A DNA stretch of 42,217 nucleotides from SAR116 cluster bacterium AG-335-B03. GTDB lineage: Bacteria; Pseudomonadota; Alphaproteobacteria; Puniceispirillales; Marisalimonadaceae. How positions within the stretch are numbered: the first letter of the stretch is position 1; every line of letters starts with the position of its first letter. The stretch lies in assembly GCA_003282435.1 (NCBI GenBank), contig QBZG01000011.1:1-42217 (forward strand), given 5' to 3'. Position numbers and translations under genes: made by a program. Positions 17,351 through 25,655 of the stretch are shown piece after piece. A model generated the notes under the pieces. That model was not told where the DNA came from and ran no database searches. It saw nothing but the letters and a program-made list of their open reading frames with translations.

Positions 17351-17764
17351 TTAATAATATGGTTTAACTGTTATTAATTTTTCATCAATCCAAGAGTTTA
17401 TTCCGTATTTTGCATTATATATAACATTATCAAATTTTTTATCCATCATTTCGGCTATTATTCTCGTTCTTCTACCACTTCTGCAGATTAATATAATTGG
17501 TTTTCCGTCATTAATTTTTAAGCGTAAATTTTCATACCATTTATCAAAATTATAATTTCCCTTTTTATCAAAAAAGGTTAGCAAAATACTTTTGGGCACT
17601 ACTCCGGTTTGGTCCCACTCTGAACTTCTTCTTATATCCACTATTGGAATATTAATTTTTGATAATTCTTTTATCTGTTCATTATTAACATCAACAATAT
17701 CAGCAAATGCAAACTTAATGCTTAAAAAAAAACAAACGACTTTTATAACAAACCTAATTAACAT
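17351..17764 (-). CDS. Secreted single-domain rhodanese
   Basis: A 137-residue protein with an N-terminal signal peptide (hydrophobic stretch ending AFAD), hence periplasmic. The rhodanese domain follows: PIVDIRRSSEWDQTG (the conserved DIR/E-W element) and the active-site loop LICRSGRRTRIIAEMM with the persulfide-forming Cys. It would carry sulfane sulfur or act as a thiol sulfurtransferase in the envelope. The gene converges on the VOC gene and is followed upstream by a 153-nt intergenic stretch that contains a copy of the dispersed repeat. Confidence 0.87.
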   Translation of the reverse strand: MLIRFVIKVVCFFLSIKFAFADIVDVNNEQIKELSKINIPIVDIRRSSEWDQTGVVPKSILLTFFDKKGNYNFDKWYENLRLKINDGKPIILICRSGRRTRIIAEMMDKKFDNVIYNAKYGINSWIDEKLITVKPYY

Positions 17765-17854
17765 AATTATCTAAATCCTTTTTTTTATTTCAACTCGATA
17801 TTAGTTTTTTAATCATTTGATCTCAATAAATATAGTAAAAAAAATTAGTGCTAA

Positions 17855-17911
17855 TATCATTTTGTTTAAAAATTATAATTGAGCAGTCCACAAATTAGTC
17901 TACCGTTTTGC
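17855..17911 (+). repeat. Dispersed intergenic repeat, copy A
   Basis: A divergent copy of an AT-rich intergenic element seen six times in the window, always in the same orientation. It has the order ATCAT, AATTATAATT, then two spaced copies of a GTCTAC-like word (GTCCAC and GTCTAC). It ends 7 nt from the stop codon of the AidB-like gene, so on the minus strand it is that gene's immediate 3' flank. Confidence 0.45.
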
Positions 17912-17917
17912 AAATGG

Positions 17918-19585
17918 TTAAATAAATTGACAGATTAAATCAAAATCTAAATTGTCTCTTTCAAGAGGGCTATTTTGATTAATTTTATATTTAATAAGCA
18001 ATTCACTTATTTTTTTCCTATTAGCCAAACTTTTACAGTATTGTCCTTCAGAGTTTAAAAAGATAGATGCACATAAATAGTATAGTGAGGAAGATATTTT
18101 TCTTGAAGAAGATGTGAAATCCTCTTGTATTTCTGTTCTTACAAAACTAAAAACATTATCTATTGCAGATAATAAGTTTTCTGTATGTTCATTTTTTTTT
18201 GTCGTTTGTACAACTTGAATTAGATAGTATTTTAACTTTTCTATATTATTACCTTTTTTTAAAGCTCGTATAGTATCTAAAGATATAATATTACTTGTTC
18301 CTTCCCATATAGAACCAAGGTGAGAATCTCTTAGAATTTTTGGATCAAGCCACTCTTCGATATAACCTGATCCACCTCTAATTTCCATAGCATCGCCTGC
18401 AATTTTTCTTACGTCTCTACAAGCTCTGAACTTAATCAATGGAGTAATAATTCTGAAAATATTTTGTGATATACTATCTCCATTATCTGCTTTTTCTAGG
18501 AGCTCAGATGCTTTGAATACCATTGATCTTGATGCCTCAGTAATTATAAGCATCTTCAGCAGTTGCTTCTGCATCAAAGGAATATCAATTAATTTTTGTT
18601 TAAATGCATAACGTGTATTTGATATGAAAAGGCTTTCTTGAAGACATCTTTGCATCATTCCAGATGCTCTAACGCCATTAGATAATCTTGACATGTTAAT
18701 CATGTCTGTCATCTGTTTAAAACCTTTTTGGGGATCTCCAACAATATAAGCTGAAGCTTTATTAAGTCTAATTTCTCCACTTGCAAATGATCTTCCACCT
18801 AACTTATCTTTTAATCTTATTATTTCGTAACTATTAAGTTTTCCAGAATCTAGTCTTTTAGGTAGAAGAAATAGAGCAAGTCCTTTAGTACCACTGATAT
18901 TTTTGTCGTATCTAGCTAAAACCATAGCAAGATCAGCGTCAGGGTTAGAACAAAACCACTTGTCTCCTGTAAGATACCACTGTCCATCTATATTTTCAGC
19001 ATAAGTGTCAATTGATCCAACATCAGAACCAGCATGCTGTTCTGTCATAAACATTGCACCTTGAAAGAGTTCATCTAAATTTTGAGACGTTAATTGATTA
19101 ATAAATTTATCAACTATTTTGTTGTCTCCAAACTTTCTTAAAGTTCTGGTCAGGGAATCTGTCATGCTTAATGGACAACATAAACCAAATTCACTTTGAA
19201 CAAATAAAAAAGTCAATCCATATTTCACTATTGGTGGAAGTTTCTGCTGCATTCCAAAAACTCCATGCCTATGAGACATAGCTGCTAATCCAAATCTTTC
19301 AAATGCATATTTTTCTAATTTTATAAAGTCTGGATGTTTTTCAATTGTATTAGTAAAAGAACCGTCCCTAGCTCTTTTAGAAAGTTTTGGTGAGTTTTTG
19401 TCTGCAGTTAAAGCTAAATCTTCTAATTGATTGCCTACAATTTCTCCTAGCTCTATAAACTGACTTTCTATTTTAGATAACATATCTTTCCCACTATAGA
19501 ATTCTAATAATTTTGAAAAAGATTTATCTCTATGATATGCGTTGGCTCCTTTACTATCTGGAATATTATTAATTGAAGAATCCAA
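17918..19585 (-). CDS. AidB-like acyl-CoA dehydrogenase
   Basis: A 555-residue acyl-CoA dehydrogenase of the AidB-like type, larger than the usual 380-400 residues. Signatures are MTEQHAGSDVGS, WYLTGDKWFCSNPDADL and RGGSGYIEEW. The AidB-style RDSHLGSIWEGTSNIISLD is also present, with its catalytic-region Glu in WEGTSN. AidB proteins bind FAD and DNA in E. coli and are induced by alkylation stress; others oxidise acyl-CoAs. The start is TTG at 19585, since the frame above holds an in-frame stop and no ATG. The small 55-residue gene lies just upstream on the same strand. Confidence 0.88.
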   Translation of the reverse strand: MDSSINNIPDSKGANAYHRDKSFSKLLEFYSGKDMLSKIESQFIELGEIVGNQLEDLALTADKNSPKLSKRARDGSFTNTIEKHPDFIKLEKYAFERFGLAAMSHRHGVFGMQQKLPPIVKYGLTFLFVQSEFGLCCPLSMTDSLTRTLRKFGDNKIVDKFINQLTSQNLDELFQGAMFMTEQHAGSDVGSIDTYAENIDGQWYLTGDKWFCSNPDADLAMVLARYDKNISGTKGLALFLLPKRLDSGKLNSYEIIRLKDKLGGRSFASGEIRLNKASAYIVGDPQKGFKQMTDMINMSRLSNGVRASGMMQRCLQESLFISNTRYAFKQKLIDIPLMQKQLLKMLIITEASRSMVFKASELLEKADNGDSISQNIFRIITPLIKFRACRDVRKIAGDAMEIRGGSGYIEEWLDPKILRDSHLGSIWEGTSNIISLDTIRALKKGNNIEKLKYYLIQVVQTTKKNEHTENLLSAIDNVFSFVRTEIQEDFTSSSRKISSSLYYLCASIFLNSEGQYCKSLANRKKISELLIKYKINQNSPLERDNLDFDLICQFI

Positions 19586-19627
19586 CTTTATATGTGCCTT
19601 ACTCTATTTTAAATTTGTGATAATAAT

Positions 19628-19676
19628 ATTTTATAGAATTATGATTATTCAGTCTACAGTTTAGTCTGCAAATTAA
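19628..19676 (+). repeat. Dispersed intergenic repeat, copy B
   Basis: This copy is about 90% identical by eye to the end of copy E (30528-30574): TTTTATAGAATTAT, then ATTATT, then GTCTAC and GTCTGC separated by 6 nt, then AAATT. It overlaps the stop codon of the 55-residue gene on the minus strand. The high identity to a copy 11 kb away shows a shared origin. Confidence 0.65.
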
Positions 19677-19840
19677 TTTGTTTCTATTTCATTAAGTTCA
19701 ACACGTGCTTGCCATATAACCACACACTCTTCACATCGTTCAGTAGCTTTTCTAATTGCTCTATAAGCAGGGTGCTTTTTACACCCTTTAGCAAGTATCT
19801 TAAGTAATACCACTTGTCTTTTTAATTTATGATCAATCAT
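19673..19840 (-). CDS. Small basic Cys-containing protein, 55 residues, unknown function
   Basis: A short open frame with a strong ribosome-binding site (AAGGAA 5 nt before the ATG at 19840). The protein is basic in its first half (MIDHKLKRQ, then GCKKHPAYRAIRKA) and has three Cys, two as CEEC near residue 38, followed by VIWQARVELNEIE. The CxxC plus the upstream Cys and His could bind a metal, but a single CxxC pair is not enough to claim a zinc ribbon. It sits between the flavin reductase-like gene and the AidB-like gene on the same strand, so they may be co-transcribed. I do not recognise the family. Confidence 0.65.
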   Translation of the reverse strand: MIDHKLKRQVVLLKILAKGCKKHPAYRAIRKATERCEECVVIWQARVELNEIETN

Positions 19841-19863
19841 ATTATTTCCTTACAGTTTTATTA

Positions 19864-20502
19864 TTATCTCCAACTTTTTGTCATTTTTCCTTTATCTTTG
19901 AAGTCAATAATTGAAAAAGTTTTCTCTACTAAAGTGTAGTCATTGTAACCTAATCGAGCGATAACCTTCATTTTTAGCGTATCAACTATCCCATCATCAG
20001 TTATAAATTCATCTTTGATATGAATACCAATAACTTGTCCAAATACAACGTTGTGCAAACCTCCTTTTCCTGGAAGTTCAACTGTTTGGTGATATTTACA
20101 CTCAAAATGCACAGGAGACTCTGCAACTCTTTTTGGCTTTACTTCGAATGAATCTATAGAGGTTAAACCAGTTTTTTCTAATTCATCTTTATTTGGTTCT
20201 ATTATCCAACTTGTATCATTCATTTGGTGACGTGTGTCCCAGGTGCTCATGTTAACCACAAATTCACCTGTTTCTTCAGCATTTAAAACACTATCTTTCT
20301 TACTTCCATCTACACGATTGCCAGCTGAGAACATTACAAATGGAGGATCATAAGAAAGTCCATTGAAATAACTATATGGTGAGAGGTTTCCTATACCTTT
20401 TTTACTTACTGTACTAATCCACCCAATTGGACGTGGAACTGTCAGAGCTTTGAAAGGATTGTAAGGTAATCCGTGATTATTTTTATTTGTTTCATAATAC
20501 AT
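19864..20502 (-). CDS. Flavin reductase-like (FMN-binding split barrel) protein
   Basis: A 212-residue member of the flavin reductase-like split-barrel family. Hallmarks are the N-terminal KALTVPRPIGWISTVSKKG, the flavin-contact segment NLSPYSYFNGLSYDPPFVMF and later FECKYHQTVELPG with VVFGQVIGI. The proteins bind FMN and use NAD(P)H to reduce flavin or act as a partner of a monooxygenase. An upstream TTG would add two codons, but the ATG at 20502 is preferred. The stop lies 23 nt before the start of the small Cys protein, suggesting an operon with it and the AidB-like gene. No flavin-dependent monooxygenase partner is adjacent. Confidence 0.87.
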   Translation of the reverse strand: MYYETNKNNHGLPYNPFKALTVPRPIGWISTVSKKGIGNLSPYSYFNGLSYDPPFVMFSAGNRVDGSKKDSVLNAEETGEFVVNMSTWDTRHQMNDTSWIIEPNKDELEKTGLTSIDSFEVKPKRVAESPVHFECKYHQTVELPGKGGLHNVVFGQVIGIHIKDEFITDDGIVDTLKMKVIARLGYNDYTLVEKTFSIIDFKDKGKMTKSWR

Positions 20503-20613
20503 TTGCAAACTTTCTTTTTTGGACTTAGATTAGCAAAATTTATAACTTAAAATTAGTAATAATTTACCTAACAATTAATATTATTTACAAATTTATTATT
20601 GCTAATATTTAAA

Positions 20614-20628
20614 AAAGACTAAGTCTTT
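20614..20628. promoter_or_regulatory. Perfect palindrome upstream of egtBD, possible operator
   Basis: AAAGACT and AGTCTTT flank a single A in the region between the flavin reductase-like gene and the EgtB-EgtD gene. Its length and symmetry would suit a dimeric regulator. It lies about 83 nt before the TTG start. No regulator gene is nearby, so the role is unproven. Confidence 0.25.
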
Positions 20629-20710
20629 AAACCTTACCAACTCATAAGTAAATTAAATTTAGAGTTATCAATTGCAATCAATTCTATTATAAGTATCATA
20701 ACGATAATTT

Positions 20711-22960
20711 TTGCAGAGTAACATCATTTTTAAATCATCTATACGTCCTAAAAACACATCTTTAAATGATCATTTATCAAGTTTTTATAATAAGGTACGT
20801 GATCAAACTTTAAAACTATCAGCCCCTTTGGGTGAAGCAGATCAATGTATTCAGTCAATGCCTGATGCAAGTCCAACTAAATGGCATTTAGCTCATACAA
20901 CTTGGTTTTTTGAAACATTTATCCTTAAACGATTTGTAGGTGATTATCAGGAATTTCATCCTAACTACAATTTTTTGTTTAATTCCTATTATGAGCAAAT
21001 AGGCGATCGTCACGCAAGACCTGAAAGAGGCATGATAACCCGTCCTTCATCAGCCGAAGTATACGAATATAGAGATCATGTAGATAAAGCAATGAGAGAT
21101 TACTTTCAAACTAAGCCAACATCAGACGTTTTGCAGTTAATAGAGCTCGGTATTAATCACGAACAACAACATCAAGAACTTTTAATAACAGACATCAAAC
21201 ATGCTCTTTCAAGAAACCCATTATATCCTGTTTACATAGAACATCCTCCAACTATAGCATTGAGTGTAAGTGAAACTAGTTGGACAGACCACCCTGGAGG
21301 ACTTGTTGAAATTGGATATTCCGGCAAAGATTTTATTTTTGATGCTGAAGGTCCACGACATAAAATTTGGCTTGAACCATTTCATTTAGCAAAATATCCA
21401 GTATCTAATCGTGAGTATATTAATTTTATCGAAGATGATGGTTACAATAGGGCTGAGTTTTGGTTATCTGATGGTTGGGCCCTGTGTCGAAAAGAAAATT
21501 GGGAAGCTCCAATGTATTGGCACAAAAATGATGATGGTACTTGGTCTAATTTTACAATGAGTGGTATGTGTCCAATTAATATGAATGCTCCAGTTTGCCA
21601 TGTAAGTTATTATGAAGCAGACGCTTTTGCTCGATGGACAAATGCCAGGTTACCTCGAGAAGCTGAATGGGAAATTATTGCCAATTCTTATGAATTAGAT
21701 GGACATTTTGCTGATGCTAATATATTTGACCCTCAACCATCAACAAAAGATGGTGTTTCACAAATTTATGGAGATGTATGGGAATGGACCCAAAGTTCGT
21801 TCAGTGCTTATCCAGGTTACCACATCCCTGAAGGTGCTGTAGGAGAATATAACGGCAAGTTTATGTCAGGTCAGATGGTTTTACGAGGTGGTTCGTGCGC
21901 AACTCCTTCAGAACATATAAGAGCTTCTTATCGGAATTTTTTTCCTCCAAGTGCACGCTGGCAATTTTCAGGAATACGTTTAGCTAAAGACAAATTTGCT
22001 TCTACAACTAGTGTATATGCTAATGACAATAGTAATAAAGATATATTCTTAGATCATGTAATTTCAGGATTAGGTAAAATACCCAAACGTACATCATCTA
22101 AGTATCTTTATGATCTTAAAGGTGCACAATTGTTCGAAATAATTTGTAAACTTGATGTTTATTACCCAACAAAAACAGAGATTGAAATTCTTAATAAAAA
22201 TGCAATTGAAATTGCAAAATATCTTGGTTCGGATGTAACACTAATTGAATATGGTTCGGGGTCTCTTGAAAAGGTGCGTATACTTCTAGATTCATTAAAT
22301 GAACCCGTTTCATTATGTGCAATAGACATTTCCGAGGAACAGCTACAAGATTCTGCAAGAATAGTACGTAAGGCCTATCCAAAACTTGAGGTTTTAACAG
22401 TTGCTTCTGATTTTACTTCTCCACTTAAAATTCCAGTATCTCAACGTATTCCAAAGTCTAAAGTTGCATTTTTCCCAGGTTCAACCATTGGCAATTTTGA
22501 GCCTGCTGATGCCACAGTTTTTTTACAGACAATCTGTAAAACTGTTGGTAAAAATGGAAAATTGCTAATAGGAGTTGATTTAAAGAAAGATCATGAAATG
22601 CTCATTAAAGCATATGACGACAAATATGGTATTACTGAAGCTTTTAATAAAAACCTGCTTTCTAGAATCAACCAAGAATTAGGTGCTGATTTCAATTTGA
22701 ATTTATTTCGTCACATTGCTCGCTATAATATTTTTGAAGGTAGAATAGAAATGCATCTTGAAAGTTGCGTCGACCAAGCTGTTAGCATTGGTGAAAGAAA
22801 ATTTTTCTTTTCAGCTGGAGAAACAATTCACACAGAAAATTCATATAAATACCACATTAACGAATTCATAGAATTGGTAGCCTTATCTGGATTCAAAAAA
22901 ATTGCAACATGGACGGATAAGGATAATCTCTTTGCTGTTATGTTGTTTGAAGCGAACTAA
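20711..22960 (+). CDS. egtB-egtD: EgtB-EgtD fusion, ergothioneine biosynthesis
   Basis: One 749-residue frame joins two ergothioneine enzymes. Residues about 20-425 are EgtB: a DinB-like domain with iron ligands His62 (WHLAHTTW) and HEQQHQE (His150, His154). A formylglycine-generating-type domain follows, with GDVWEWTQSSF, LRGGSCATP and RWQFSGIRLA. Residues about 445-749 are EgtD, the SAM-dependent histidine N-alpha-trimethyltransferase, with SSKYLYDLKGAQLFE, YYPTKTEIE, IEYGSGSLEK and FFPGSTIGNF. EgtD makes hercynine and EgtB joins it to a thiol and oxidises it. A TTG at 20711 must be the start, because TAA at 20705 closes the frame above. EgtA, EgtC and EgtE are not in the window. Confidence 0.93.
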   Translation: MQSNIIFKSSIRPKNTSLNDHLSSFYNKVRDQTLKLSAPLGEADQCIQSMPDASPTKWHLAHTTWFFETFILKRFVGDYQEFHPNYNFLFNSYYEQIGDRHARPERGMITRPSSAEVYEYRDHVDKAMRDYFQTKPTSDVLQLIELGINHEQQHQELLITDIKHALSRNPLYPVYIEHPPTIALSVSETSWTDHPGGLVEIGYSGKDFIFDAEGPRHKIWLEPFHLAKYPVSNREYINFIEDDGYNRAEFWLSDGWALCRKENWEAPMYWHKNDDGTWSNFTMSGMCPINMNAPVCHVSYYEADAFARWTNARLPREAEWEIIANSYELDGHFADANIFDPQPSTKDGVSQIYGDVWEWTQSSFSAYPGYHIPEGAVGEYNGKFMSGQMVLRGGSCATPSEHIRASYRNFFPPSARWQFSGIRLAKDKFASTTSVYANDNSNKDIFLDHVISGLGKIPKRTSSKYLYDLKGAQLFEIICKLDVYYPTKTEIEILNKNAIEIAKYLGSDVTLIEYGSGSLEKVRILLDSLNEPVSLCAIDISEEQLQDSARIVRKAYPKLEVLTVASDFTSPLKIPVSQRIPKSKVAFFPGSTIGNFEPADATVFLQTICKTVGKNGKLLIGVDLKKDHEMLIKAYDDKYGITEAFNKNLLSRINQELGADFNLNLFRHIARYNIFEGRIEMHLESCVDQAVSIGERKFFFSAGETIHTENSYKYHINEFIELVALSGFKKIATWTDKDNLFAVMLFEAN

Positions 22961-22988
22961 TGATCATAATTTATAGAATATAAAAATG

Positions 22989-23033
22989 GAAATGGTATTA
23001 TTTAAATATCAAAAATTTTTATTTAACCATTTC
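22989..23033. terminator. Weak inverted repeat after egtBD
   Basis: GAAATGGT at 22989-22996 pairs with ACCATTTC at 23026-23033 around an AT-rich loop of 29 nt. It starts 29 nt after the EgtB-EgtD stop. There is no long T run right after it, so a rho-independent terminator is only possible, not shown. Confidence 0.25.
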
Positions 23034-23167
23034 AACAATTTGGTCAAAAATTTTTGTCGACACTTGATTTATAGATTTAAATTTATAATTTATAAAATCT
23101 GTAAATTAATTAGAATTATTTAATGTATCAAACACCTATAATCTTATAATTCATTCATTCTCTTAGT

Positions 23168-23461
23168 TTACGCTTTATAATATAAATCAGGATTTACAAT
23201 TCCAGTATCTACGGTAATTTTACATGAAAAGCGATCTTCGTAATCCTTATTGAAGTTTTTTACGTCAGACAAATGCTTTTTTAAATTTTCTTGATTATTA
23301 AAAGTAAAAATACCTAATCCCTTATCAGGAGTTATATGAAAAGATTTGAATTCTATAAGCCCATTAAACGTTTTAGGATCAAAATTATCTGCCATATATT
23401 GATGTCCTACGTGCATTAATTTCGGGTTAGAATATCTGACACTACAAACAATACAAAACAT
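23168..23461 (-). CDS. Unknown small soluble protein
   Basis: A 97-residue protein with no recognised domain. It starts MFCIVCSVRYSN, giving a CxxC close to the N terminus, then alternates strands and helices (GLIEFKSFHITPDKGLGIFTFNNQENLKKHL) in a way that recalls a dimeric alpha/beta-barrel (ferredoxin-like) fold. The ATG at 23461 is preferred to the TTG at 23479 because GGAG lies 7 nt before it. It is separated from the egtBD gene by about 200 nt of non-coding DNA and faces it. Confidence 0.6.
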   Translation of the reverse strand: MFCIVCSVRYSNPKLMHVGHQYMADNFDPKTFNGLIEFKSFHITPDKGLGIFTFNNQENLKKHLSDVKNFNKDYEDRFSCKITVDTGIVNPDLYYKA

Positions 23462-23603
23462 CTTTATCTCCAACTTCAAATATAAAAAATTAATATTTTA
23501 TTGATGAATAAATAATATTCAATTTTTAAATTCTATATAGGTAGATTTATTCTATAGCGACAGAATATGTTGCAAAGGATGACCTATAAATTAAGAAAGT
23601 TTA

Positions 23604-24342
23604 TTATCTTTTTTGTCCAAAATCTTTTGAAATTTTAACCCAATGGCATCTTGGGAAAAAAGTATAAGTCTCAGTCGCAAAATACTTATATATACCATTA
23701 ACAAACTTACCATTGCATTCATCTAAATCTCCACTATCTTCAACAAATCTGTAATCTTCTTTGAATGCGCTATCATATTTTCCAAAAGGTTCTAACTTTC
23801 TATTGCCTTTTTTAAGTTGCCATGAAGATTTTACTTTATTGGGATATAAAAAATTTCAAATCCATCAGCTGCATAAACAATAAGAGGTTTACCGTTTAAT
23901 AGTAATACAGAGTTTGACTTATGTTAGTGGTACAACCCTCTATGATCTACATGACCATTATATCTATCTATTCCAAATATTTTTTCATATGGTCTTATTG
24001 CTTCCAAATTTAATCCCGATGATTTATCTTTGCTATGCTTTCTTGGAGAGTTCTTATCATACCAATCCTCAGTTTCAGGTCTAATTGGAATGCCTGTAAG
24101 GGTGACGCCAACAACTGAAGCAATATATTTATTTTTATTTGTTTTTATTGGATTCTTTGAAAAACAGAATTTAATTTTCTTTTTTTAAATTTATGAGGAT
24201 TACCTCGCGTAGGAAAATTTCCTATTTCATGGTTTGGTAAACCTTCCGATGAAATACAAGTTTGTTCTTCAGCATGTGTATATCCATTCCCTAGAGCTAA
24301 GGGGCAAAAAAAACTTAGAAACAAAATAATTAATTTATACAT
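23604..24342 (-). pseudogene. Broken YHYH-domain secreted protein gene
   Basis: The gene starts well (AAGGA, then an ATG at 24342 and a signal peptide ending LALGNG). After SSEGLPNHEIGNFP and about 65 codons the frame shifts near 24160-24185 to one reading KYIASVVGVTLTGIPIRPET and later YNGHVDHRGLYH. There a TAA at 23924-23926 falls exactly where the family has the third residue of its YHYH motif. Past it LIVYAADGFEIFY continues, then a second shift near 23840-23850 leads to SWQLKKGNR, DYRFVEDSGDLDECNG and TFFPRCHW, ending with TAA at 23604. Three lesions in one frame mean a decayed gene. The family is exported and of unknown function. Confidence 0.85.
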
Positions 24343-24422
24343 TTATCTAGTCCTTTTAAAATTATTCTACGGTGTTGGATTTTGTTAGTTTTTTTTGTTA
24401 TTTAAATAGAATTTTTTAAAAA

Positions 24423-24797
24423 TTAGTAGTTTTGTTTCTCAGGTATGACTCCCCTTATTCCACCTCTAGGGTTAGGAGTATCATCCTCTCTTCTAGGAAT
24501 TATATGAATATGACAGTGAAAAATAGATTGACCTGCATCCTCTCCTATATTCATTCCAATATTGTAACCTGTTATTTCATCATCTAAGTATTTTAGTTCT
24601 GTTTTTTGTGTGTCTAATATTATTGGTATTTCTTCAAGTTCTGCTTTTGAGCATTGAAAATAACTTACAACATGTCTTTTTGTTATTATTAGTGAGTGTA
24701 GTGGAGTAACTGGAAAAGCATCTCTTATTACATAAAAATGTTTATATTCATGAACTATTCTCTGTGGTGGTAAGTTACAAAAAATACAATTACTCAA
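24423..24797 (-). CDS. HIT-family nucleotide-binding hydrolase
   Basis: A protein of about 124 residues with the histidine-triad motif HCHIHIIPRR. The N-terminal FCNLPPQRIVHEY, the DAFPVTPLHSLIITKRH segment and the glycine-rich NIGMNIGEDAGQS are all usual in HIT proteins. Relatives hydrolyse dinucleoside polyphosphates or nucleoside phosphoramidates. No ATG is available near the N terminus; TTG at 24797 has AAGGA 6 nt before it, with another TTG two codons earlier. The start is 25 nt after the stop of the amidotransferase gene, so the two form an operon. Confidence 0.88.
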   Translation of the reverse strand: MSNCIFCNLPPQRIVHEYKHFYVIRDAFPVTPLHSLIITKRHVVSYFQCSKAELEEIPIILDTQKTELKYLDDEITGYNIGMNIGEDAGQSIFHCHIHIIPRREDDTPNPRGGIRGVIPEKQNY

Positions 24798-24822
24798 AAT
24801 CAATCCTTCAATATATTTCTAA

Positions 24823-25557
24823 TTATATCACTGAATTAAAATTAATATTAACATTTTGCTCAAGGAATTTGATAATGTTAGGTGTAATAAGTTCACCATC
24901 ATGATCTAATGTTTTAAGTTCGTTTACTGCCTCTAAGTAAGTTAAAAGTTCAATATTAGATTTTCTTGCTTTTAATAGTTTAAGACTAAAATCGTGATTA
25001 AATTCAGGATGAGCTTGAAGAGTTAGGACTGTATCGCCAATTGAAAAAGAAGATATATTACAGAATGAGTTACTAGCTAACAATTCTGCTTCTTTCGGAA
25101 GTTTAACAACTTGATCTTGATGGAAGAAAATTAAGTTTAATTTATTAAAATCACCTAACAAACTATTATATTTCTTAGTTGTTATTTCTTTTATTCCAAT
25201 ACCCCAACCTTTTGAAGATTTTGTTACGTGTCCACCTAAAGCTTGAGCAATAGCTTGATGTCCAAAGCATATTCCAAGCAAAGGAATTTTAAACTTTACA
25301 ATTTTATTAATTATATCGAAAAGTTTTTTAATCCATGTATGATTTTCGTAAACACCGTAAACGCTTCCAGTTATAATAAATCCATTGTAGTAAGCCAAAT
25401 TTTGAGGAAAAATATCTTCGTAAATATTAAAAACATTTACATTCCAATGTTTGATTTTATCTTTCAGGAATAATGAAAACATTTGATCGTATGAAGGGTA
25501 ATCTGAGACAAGATCTTTGTTTATTGGTCCAGCTTGTAAAATACATAAATTAAACAA
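24823..25557 (-). CDS. Class-I glutamine amidotransferase-like protein
   Basis: A 244-residue stand-alone class-I glutamine amidotransferase domain. The nucleophile is in GICFGHQAIAQALGG (Cys) and the rest of the triad is in LQAHPEF (His, Glu). The N terminus has GFIITGSVYGVYE. Stand-alone versions include gamma-glutamyl-polyamine hydrolases and GMP synthase-like proteins of unknown acceptor. It is not EgtC, which is a class-II (N-terminal nucleophile) amidotransferase. The start is TTG at 25557, with GAGG 5 nt upstream. It is the first gene of a pair with the HIT protein. Confidence 0.87.
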   Translation of the reverse strand: MFNLCILQAGPINKDLVSDYPSYDQMFSLFLKDKIKHWNVNVFNIYEDIFPQNLAYYNGFIITGSVYGVYENHTWIKKLFDIINKIVKFKIPLLGICFGHQAIAQALGGHVTKSSKGWGIGIKEITTKKYNSLLGDFNKLNLIFFHQDQVVKLPKEAELLASNSFCNISSFSIGDTVLTLQAHPEFNHDFSLKLLKARKSNIELLTYLEAVNELKTLDHDGELITPNIIKFLEQNVNINFNSVI

Positions 25558-25655
25558 AAAAACCTCAGTAGTTTATGGTAATTATTTGCTTCATTCATAT
25601 TTTATAGACTAATAGTTTTTTAAGTCTATGTTTTAGCTTTAAACTTTATGAATTA

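Noticed and set aside
24145-24342. A complete 65-residue secreted protein
   Set aside because: The downstream frames carry recognisable YHYH-family sequence, so it is the head of a pseudogene, not an independent gene.
24823-25557. EgtC of the ergothioneine pathway
   Set aside because: The motif is class-I (GICFGHQ...HPEF), whereas EgtC is an N-terminal-Cys class-II amidotransferase.
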